NCBI GenBank assembly: GCA_965247035.1
Contig: CBDFGJ010000003.1
Coordinates: 1,240,001-1,304,000, forward strand
Direction: 5' to 3'
DNA: 64,000 nt
Source of the DNA: Azophilus sp965247035
GTDB taxonomy: Bacteria > Pseudomonadota > Gammaproteobacteria > Pseudomonadales > Azotimanducaceae
A program made the translations under genes and the position numbers. The notes beneath the pieces are model-generated. The model ran no database searches. It was not told the DNA's origin and saw only the letters and a list, made by a program, of their open reading frames with translations. Positions within the stretch are counted from its first letter, which is position 1, and each line of letters opens with the position of its first letter. Positions 40,988-48,500 of the stretch are shown here, one piece after another.

Positions 40988-42175
40988 ATGACTAACTCCA
41001 TCTCCCACAGCCGCCGGCTCATCTCGCGGGCGTTTGTCGCCTGCGTCCTTCTGCGGGCCTGGCCGCGCAGGCACACGCCCAGGCCTGTCTGGCTTGGCTG
41101 TTTCGCCTGGCACCTTGTCGCCCGCGTTTGATCCTGACGTTATTGATTACAGCGTCCAGGTGGCTGGTGATGTGACATCAATCGAATTTACGCTAACTTC
41201 GGATACAGATATCACCGTGGATGGAGCAGGATTTACCAGTGGAGAGACCAAGTCATTCTCTTTTGGCGCTGACCTTAATACAAAAGATTTCGTCATTATT
41301 GTAGGCACTTTTTCCGGCACCCGAGGCCACTTCGTCACCCTGACCCGCGACACCGTAGATCTCCTCAACGGAGCCGGGTTTGAACACACCGGCGGTAAGA
41401 ACAGGGCGATACGACCTATTTGAATCGTGGTGACAGCATCACGGTATTCGTGCAGTCCGACGAATCGCTGCCTGCGAATTCCCTTGTGGATGTTGCCAGA
41501 TTTACCTTTTCCGGCACCCCCTTCCCGGCGCAAAGTTTGCTGCCGGTGTCCGGCATCGCGAACCGATATTCGGCGACCCGTACAATCAGAAACAGTGACC
41601 ACGGAGAGTCGCTAAGTTTAGTTGTTCGCGGTGTCAGGAACGCTGATGGCAACCTGGTGACCGACCTTACTGTAGACCTCCAAACAAGGGTAACCATCGA
41701 CACCCGCGCACCGGCGATTGAACTGGCAGGCAATTCAGCCGTGACCGTTGCCCATGGCGTCGAGTACTCCGATGATGGCGTGCGTGGGCTGGATACGGCG
41801 GCTGGCGAGCAACTGGAAACGGCTGTTGTCGGACCTGGCAGTGAGACCACAGTGAACACCCGCGTCGCCGGCGCCTACACCATCACCTACACCGCGACCG
41901 ACCGCGCCGGCAATACCGACACGGAGACCCGCACCGTGACCGTGTCCGACCCGCCAGCCGCGAAGCCGATTGCCGATGCGGGAGCCGATGTCACCCTGGC
42001 TACCAACGCGGAAATGACGCTGGACGGCTCCAGTAGCAACAGTGTCGGTCAGACGATCAATTTCTATACCTGGACGCAGACCGTCGGCGATCAAGTCGAC
42101 TTAGATGTCAACGCCTTGCGCCCGACCGCGACCTTCACCGCGCCGGTTGCGGCGGCGGCTTTGCCGCCGCTTTGA
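40988..42175 (+). pseudogene. Frameshifted remnant of an Ig-like/cadherin-like surface protein
   Basis: The start ATG 40988 has a CGGAG site and begins a signal peptide (MTNSISHSRRLISRAFVACV), but the hydrophobic end and AHAQA site continue in a second frame and the mature part in a third (GLSGLAVSPGTLSPAFDPD, a cadherin-like beta-sandwich repeat). A further frameshift near 41397 leads to a Big-like and a REJ/PKD-like domain that match the neighbouring autotransporter at about residues 830-1020. It ends prematurely at 42175 inside a FTAP strand. At least three lesions; it is therefore a decayed paralogue unless these are sequencing errors. Confidence 0.78.
42152..42170 (+). terminator. Strong hairpin at the end of the remnant gene
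   Basis: GCGGCGGC-TTT-GCCGCCGC, a perfect 8-bp stem overlapping the stop region of the pseudogene, followed by only TTT. It may be a terminator or the scar where the gene was truncated. Confidence 0.45.
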
Positions 42176-42390
42176 GTCACACTAGGGCGTAACGACATTA
42201 AAAGCCTGGCAAAGCCGGACTTGGGCGGGCAACGATAAATCGGGCGGGATTGACCACAGAGCCCCTCCCTGATGGTATTTTTTGCCAATTCTCTGTATTT
42301 TATGGGATTCAATACCCTGAACGCAGGTTCCATGCTGGTGTCAGTGCGGGTTGCCCAAACCAACTTCATTTACATTATGAGGCAAACATC
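42176..42390. other. Leader region upstream of the autotransporter
   Basis: 215 bases. It resembles the leader of the downstream giant gene in order (TTGC[C/T]A box, then A/T-rich run, GCAGG, then the upstream ORF), but no clear -10 box with proper spacing is seen here. Confidence 0.4.
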
Positions 42391-42516
42391 GTGAACAAAA
42401 TAACCACCGACATACACAAAACAATCACCAACATTGGTTTTTGCCTCGGTGCTACTGGCAGCGATGAGCGTCGCCCCCCCCCAGCCAGCCACGCAGCAGA
42501 GAGGCAAGTGCTATGA
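42391..42516 (+). CDS. Upstream ORF overlapping the autotransporter start
   Basis: 41 codons from GTG 42391, starting MNKITTDIHKTITNIGF, a decayed version of the MNKTITQFVF signal-peptide start of the main gene. The TGA overlaps the main ATG (CTATGA), so reinitiation or coupling is possible. It contains a C9 tract at 42474-42482. With one extra C the ORF would be in frame with the main gene with no stop between. The same arrangement occurs before the giant gene (51567-51674). Confidence 0.5.
   Translation: MNKITTDIHKTITNIGFCLGATGSDERRPPPASHAAERQVL
42474..42482 (+). repeat. C9 homopolymer tract in the upstream ORF
   Basis: Nine consecutive C located 31 bases before the autotransporter ATG. 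Gain of one C (or loss of two) joins the upstream ORF to the main frame; codons from 42483 to the ATG contain no stop in that frame. A candidate slipped-strand mispairing site. Confidence 0.7.
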
Positions 42517-45500
42517 ATAAAACAATCACCCAATTCGTTTTCGCCGCGGCGTTGCTGGTGGCGATGCTGGCGTCAACCGGCATCGCCCATGCTCAATCGG
42601 TAACTTACGCAGATGGCCAGACGGCAATCCGGGCAGACTCTTTTAGTATTCGCACTTCTGGAACCCAGACATCGGTAAACTTTTTCCCCCTCAAGACAGG
42701 AACATACACGGTTGTGGCGGGCGGACAGACCAAAAATGTAACGGTTACGGCAGATGACGCGGGTGACGAAGCAAGTATCGTATTTACTTTGGGGGATGCT
42801 GTTGTTGGTGATGCCGTCTTGTCATTTGGCAGCGTCGAGGTGGCAAGGCAGCGTATAGGGACACCCCCCCCGACCATCTCCCTGCGTGGTCCGTTCGCGG
42901 GTAACGCGCAGCGCATCACCAGAATTAGAGAGATAGATTTTGTTATAGCGGATGATTTTAATGGCGGCCGGCAGCCGGTCATAGACTACTGGGAATTATC
43001 CATCAATGGCGGTACTAATTACGATTTTACAAAGGTAATCACGCCCTTCCGCCGCCCCAATATTGCCTTCACCCTGCCCGAAGGCAGATATGACGACGAT
43101 CAGGTGCGAGTGCGCCAGAGCATAGATCAGGTTCTTTCCCCATTTGCCGGTCTTGACGCATTTATCTTTGATTCCACGCCGCCAGACATCACCCTGAAAG
43201 GTGACGCCAGGATTGTCCTGCAAGTGGGCGATACCTACGACGACATGGGCGCCACCGTCACCGATAATCTGGATACCGACATCCAGTCCAGGTTGATGGT
43301 GGATAGCAGCGCAGTGGACACCAGCACCGCCGGCACCTACACGGTTAGGTACAGCGCAACCGACCACACCGAGCACGGCGCGAATACTGGCCGGGCTACC
43401 CGCGAAGTCGTCGTGCAAGGTCAACTTGCCTTTGCCGTGGGCGGGGCACCCATGCTCACCAGCGATGGCGCGACGGTAGGGGGCGTAACCTTCGCCAAAG
43501 CCGGCGACATCCTGACCCTTGCCTTCACCACCAATCTGGCATTGGCAAGCACCCCAACCGTGACCATCTTCGTCGGTTCGTCCGGCCGGGGCGCCAGGGT
43601 GACCAAAGGCGCGGGCAATGCGTATAGCGCGACCTACACGGTGGCCGCGGCGCATTTTCCGGACAGCGACGGCGTGGCGGCGCGGTATCACATTGACACA
43701 ATGGTAGCCGCTGATGATGCCAGCAATACCTTTAACCCGCCTGGGGTTACCAGTGCGATTCTGGTTGATGTGGTCTCGCCGGTGGTGACCTTTCCCGAAA
43801 TTGTCGGTCGTGGTGTGGTTGGCGATGAGCAAAGCCACAGCATCACCTTCTCCGAAGCGGTAACCGCGACGGTGGCTTCTTTCTCCAGTTCCACGGGCCT
43901 GATGGTGGATAGGGTGAGCGGTAGCGGTAGCGACACCCTTACCGTTGCCTACACCCCGAAAGCGGAAAGCTTCACCCTGGCCGTTAACCTCCGTGGCGTA
44001 ACCGACCGGGCCGGCAACCGGGGGCCCAGCAGCAGAACGAGCCGGGGTGGCTTTGCGGACCCGGCGGTGCTTGGTCCGGCTCCGGGCATTGCCCTGGAGA
44101 GGGACACGGCTGCCGATGGTGCTGTTAATACGGACCGCCTCACCAGAAATAGAGGGATAGTCGTTACGCTGGCAAGCGATTTTGATACCAACAGGGACAC
44201 CTGGGAATACTCCATCAATGGCGGTACCACCGATTACCTCCCCGGCACCGGCACCAGTTTCAGTTTATTACCCGCAGGCAGTGCCGCATATAGCGCCGAC
44301 CAAGTGCGAGCGCGCCAGACCGTGGATGGCGTTGTTTCCGCATTTGCCGGTCTTGACGCATTTATCATTGATATTGATCCGCCGACGGCGAACCTCGGCA
44401 GCATTGCCGGTGCTGTGATTGACCGGGCCGGGCAGACGCACGACATCACTTTCTCCGAGAATGTGGCCGGTTTGGCTGCGGGTGATTTCTCCGCTTCCAC
44501 AGGTATTACGGTGACTGCTGTGAGCGGTAGCGATGGCGGTACTGATTACACCCTCACCTACACCGCGACTGCGGCAGCCTTCACTCTGCTCCTTAGCGCG
44601 GGTAGCGTGACCGACATCGCCGGCAATCTCGTTGTCGAGACCAGCCTAGCCGGCACGGCTACGGCACCAGTCAACCAGAGGCCGACTGCCAATGCCGGGC
44701 CCGATCAACCTAATGCGGTTGTCAACCGGGAAGTAACCCTGAGCGGCTCCGGCGACGACCCCGATGGCGATAACAGTGCGCTGATTTATTTCTGGGGTCA
44801 GGCCAGCGGCCCGGATGTCGACTTGAGCAATGACGGCGTTGCTCGCCCGACCTTCACGCCTGCCAAGGCCGGGATTTATACCTTCGACTTGACCGTCATC
44901 GATGACGGCGGTGTCGCGCGGGGAACCACCGACAGGGTAATCATCACCGTGAGTGCGGCGACTACCGACACCACCGCGCCGGTGATTACCTTCGACCGGT
45001 TTACACACACTGGTGGTGTAGAGGTTGGCACTACGGTCTTTTTTAATGTTGGTGACACCCTCACCGCGTTCGTGAACTCCGACGAAGCGCTTGCCGCCAC
45101 GTCGCTTGAGGATGCTGCCTTTTTTGACTTTGACGGATCAGTACGCCCTGTGCAAGATCTGCTGCCGGTAGTCGGCGTCGCCAACCAATATAGTGCGACC
45201 TATACCATCAAACCTGAGGATAACGATGCAGGGCCACAATTTAATGTTCGCGGTGTCACGGACACTGCCGACCCCGTGAACCCGGCACCTAATTTCAGAC
45301 ATCCTGTCGGAGCAGTGACTATCGACACCAGCGTGCCGGTCATCGCTCTGGAGGGCACTTCACCCGTTACCGTTGCCCACGGCGGCACTTACACCGAAGC
45401 GGAAGATGCGGGCATTAGTGGGGCGTCGCGGGGCGACACTACGGCGATGACGACTACCGGACCCGACGCTATGGCAGTAAATGGCATAGCAGTGGACACC

Positions 45501-48500
45501 GACACCGCCGGCGACTACCTCATCACCTACATCGTGACCGACCGCGCCGGCAATGTCTCCAACACGCTGACCCGCACCGTGACCGTTGGCGCGGCACCCG
45601 TAGCCAACACCGCGCCGGTGGTCAGTGGCAATACAGCACCGAATTATGCCGAGAACGCCGACGTGGCCACCCTGCCGGTGGCGACCTACGCCGCAACCGA
45701 TGCCGAGAGCAACGCCTTCGCCTGGTCAGTCGCCGGCGCGGATGCGAATTTGTTTGCGATTGATGCGGATGGCGTATTGACTTTCAAGGCTTCGCCGAAC
45801 TTTGAAGACGCGGCGGATGCTGACGGCGGCAACACATACGAAATCACCATTATCGCCACCGAAACCGATGGCAACCCAAGCAACCTGCCAAGCGCACCGC
45901 TGATGGTTACGGTGACGGTTACCAATGTGGATGAAGCCGGCACGGTTATCATCAGCGGCACCGCCCAGGTTGGCGTGGAATTGACCGCCAGCGTGACCGA
46001 CCCGGATGGCGCGGTTACTGATGCATTGTATCAATGGCGAAGCTCGGGAGCAGGCGGCGGCGTGGTCAGCGGTGACCCCAGAGTCAGCGCGACCTACCAG
46101 CCGGTGGCAGCCGATGTCGGCAGGACTCTGTCGGTCACCGTCGTCTATTCCGACCCGGTACCCGGTGGCAAGAACATCACCAGCGCGCCGACCGCCGCCG
46201 TGATTGCCGCGCCCGACACCACCGCGCCGATGGTTACCATCCCCGCTCTGGGCGAATCCACGGCGGGTAATACGGCAAGCGTGAAAATTACCTTCGACGA
46301 GGCGGTTACCGGTTTGACGAGTGGCGATTTCACCGCTGACAACGCCACGGTGAATAGCGTTAGCCCGGACAGCGGCTCCGACACCACCTACCTCGTCACC
46401 TATACCCCGGGCGCGGCGGGCGCGGTACGCCTGACTCTCACCGCCGATAGCGTGTCCGACACCGCCAGTCCCACCCCGAACACCGGTCCCGCCAGCCCGG
46501 TAACCGCAACCGGCACTGCGGCGGCAGAGGCAACCGAAGACACTACCAAACCACGCATCACTGCCACCATGACCATTGCCGGGCTCACCACCGCCGAGTT
46601 TGATGCGGACGAGTTCCGCATGGGCATTGCGAGATTGTTGAACGTGCGTTCCAGTGATGTGACCATCCTCAGTATCACCGCCGCTAGCGTGATCGTGGAG
46701 TATGAAGTAGTCACCACAGCGGACCAACTCGCTGCATTGGCAGCGACCTTGTCCGGCGCCAGCGCGTCGCAGTTACGCACCGCCAGCGGTCAAACTCTCC
46801 CCGGCACCGCGGTGGTGACCAACACCGAAGCGCAGACCCGCCAGCCGCCGGTTGCCCATGCCGGGTTTGATCAGCGGAATGTGGATACCGGCGCGACCGT
46901 GACCCTGGACGGCTCCAGAAGCACGGGCGATGATCTGACTTACGAATGGACGGTGCCCACGGCATTAGGCGGGACTATCAACTTGAGCAGTACCACTGCC
47001 GTCCAGCCGACCTTCACCGCGCCGCCTCAAGCCAATGACTTGATGTTCACCCTGACCGTTACCGATAATGATGGTGTTACCGCCACCGACACGGTAACCA
47101 TCTTCGTAACCCCGGCGGACTCGTTTCGCATCGCCTTGGCTGATGACACCGGCATTGACGGCGATGGCATCACCAGCAATGGCGTGGTGAATGTGATGAA
47201 TCTGCCCAGCGGAGGCACCTGGACATACTCCACCAATGGCGGCACCAGTTCCACCCCCGGCTCCGGCACCAGCTTCGATCTGGATGAAGGCGTGTATGAC
47301 GCTGACGATGTGGTAGCCACTCTGGCTGGAGTTGGAGAGGGCGAGGACGAAACTGTCGAACTCGGTCCGGTTACCGTGGACAGCACCCCGCTGACGGTTG
47401 TGACCTTCGGCGCTATTGCCGCAGGCGTGATTGGCACGCCGCAGGAGCACGACATCATCTTCGCCGAAGCGGAGGACTTTGATCGCACCGACATCACCGC
47501 CGCAGGCGCCACGGTGAATCGGGTGACCAGCAACGATGGCATCACCCATACCATCAACTTCACCCCGAACGCGGCAGACTTCAGCCTGACCCTTGCCATG
47601 GACAGCGTGGTCGATGTCGCCGGCAACAGCGGTCCCGCGGCAGCGGCGGTCGCATCCGGCACCGCCACCGAAGCCCTTGCCTTTACCGTGGGAGAGGAAC
47701 CCACGCTCACTAGCGATAACTCCATCAATAGTAATTACGCCAGAGACGGCGACACCCTGACCCTTGCCTTCACGCTCAATCAGGCAGTGGCAGCCCTCCC
47801 AGCCGTCACCATCGCCGGGGGGACTGCCACGGTGACAAAAGGCGCGGGCAATGATTACACTGCAACCTACACGGTGGTCGCGAATGATGTTACCGACAAC
47901 ACGTTGGTGGGTTATAACATTGACGCAATGGCCGCCGCCGATAATCTGGCAAATACGCTTGCCGCGACAGATGGCAGTACTGACATTCGAATTGATGTAA
48001 CCGCGCCAACCGTGACCCTCGGCGCCATTACCGCAGGTGTGATTGACACCGAACAGACGCACGACATTACCTTCTCCGAGGCGGTAACCGGTTTGGCGGT
48101 GGGTGATTTCTCCGTTTCCAACAACATTGTGGCGTCCGGCGACCTCGTGGTGAATAGTGTGACCCCGGCCAGCGGCCCCAGCACCACCTACACCATCAGC
48201 ATCACCCCGCGAGCGACAGCCTTCACCCTGGTCCTTGCCGCCGGCCAAGTAGCCGATGTCGCCGGCAACGCCGGTCCCGCGGTAGAGGCGAGCGCGAGCG
48301 GCACCGCCACCGAACCACCCAACCAGCCGCCGGTCGCCGACGCCGGAGACAATCAGGATGTGAAGACCGGCGTGAGCGTGACCCTGAACGGCTCCCGCAG
48401 CAGCGACACCGATGGAACTATCGAGAGTTATGCTTGGGCGCATACCCAAACCGATGGCGCCACGCCTGCTCCGGCAGTTAATTTGACTGGTGCCAACCCC

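Noticed and set aside
46965..48449. 494-codon minus-strand ORF antisense to the autotransporter
   Set aside because: Low-complexity shadow of a GC-rich sense gene with no recognisable domain.
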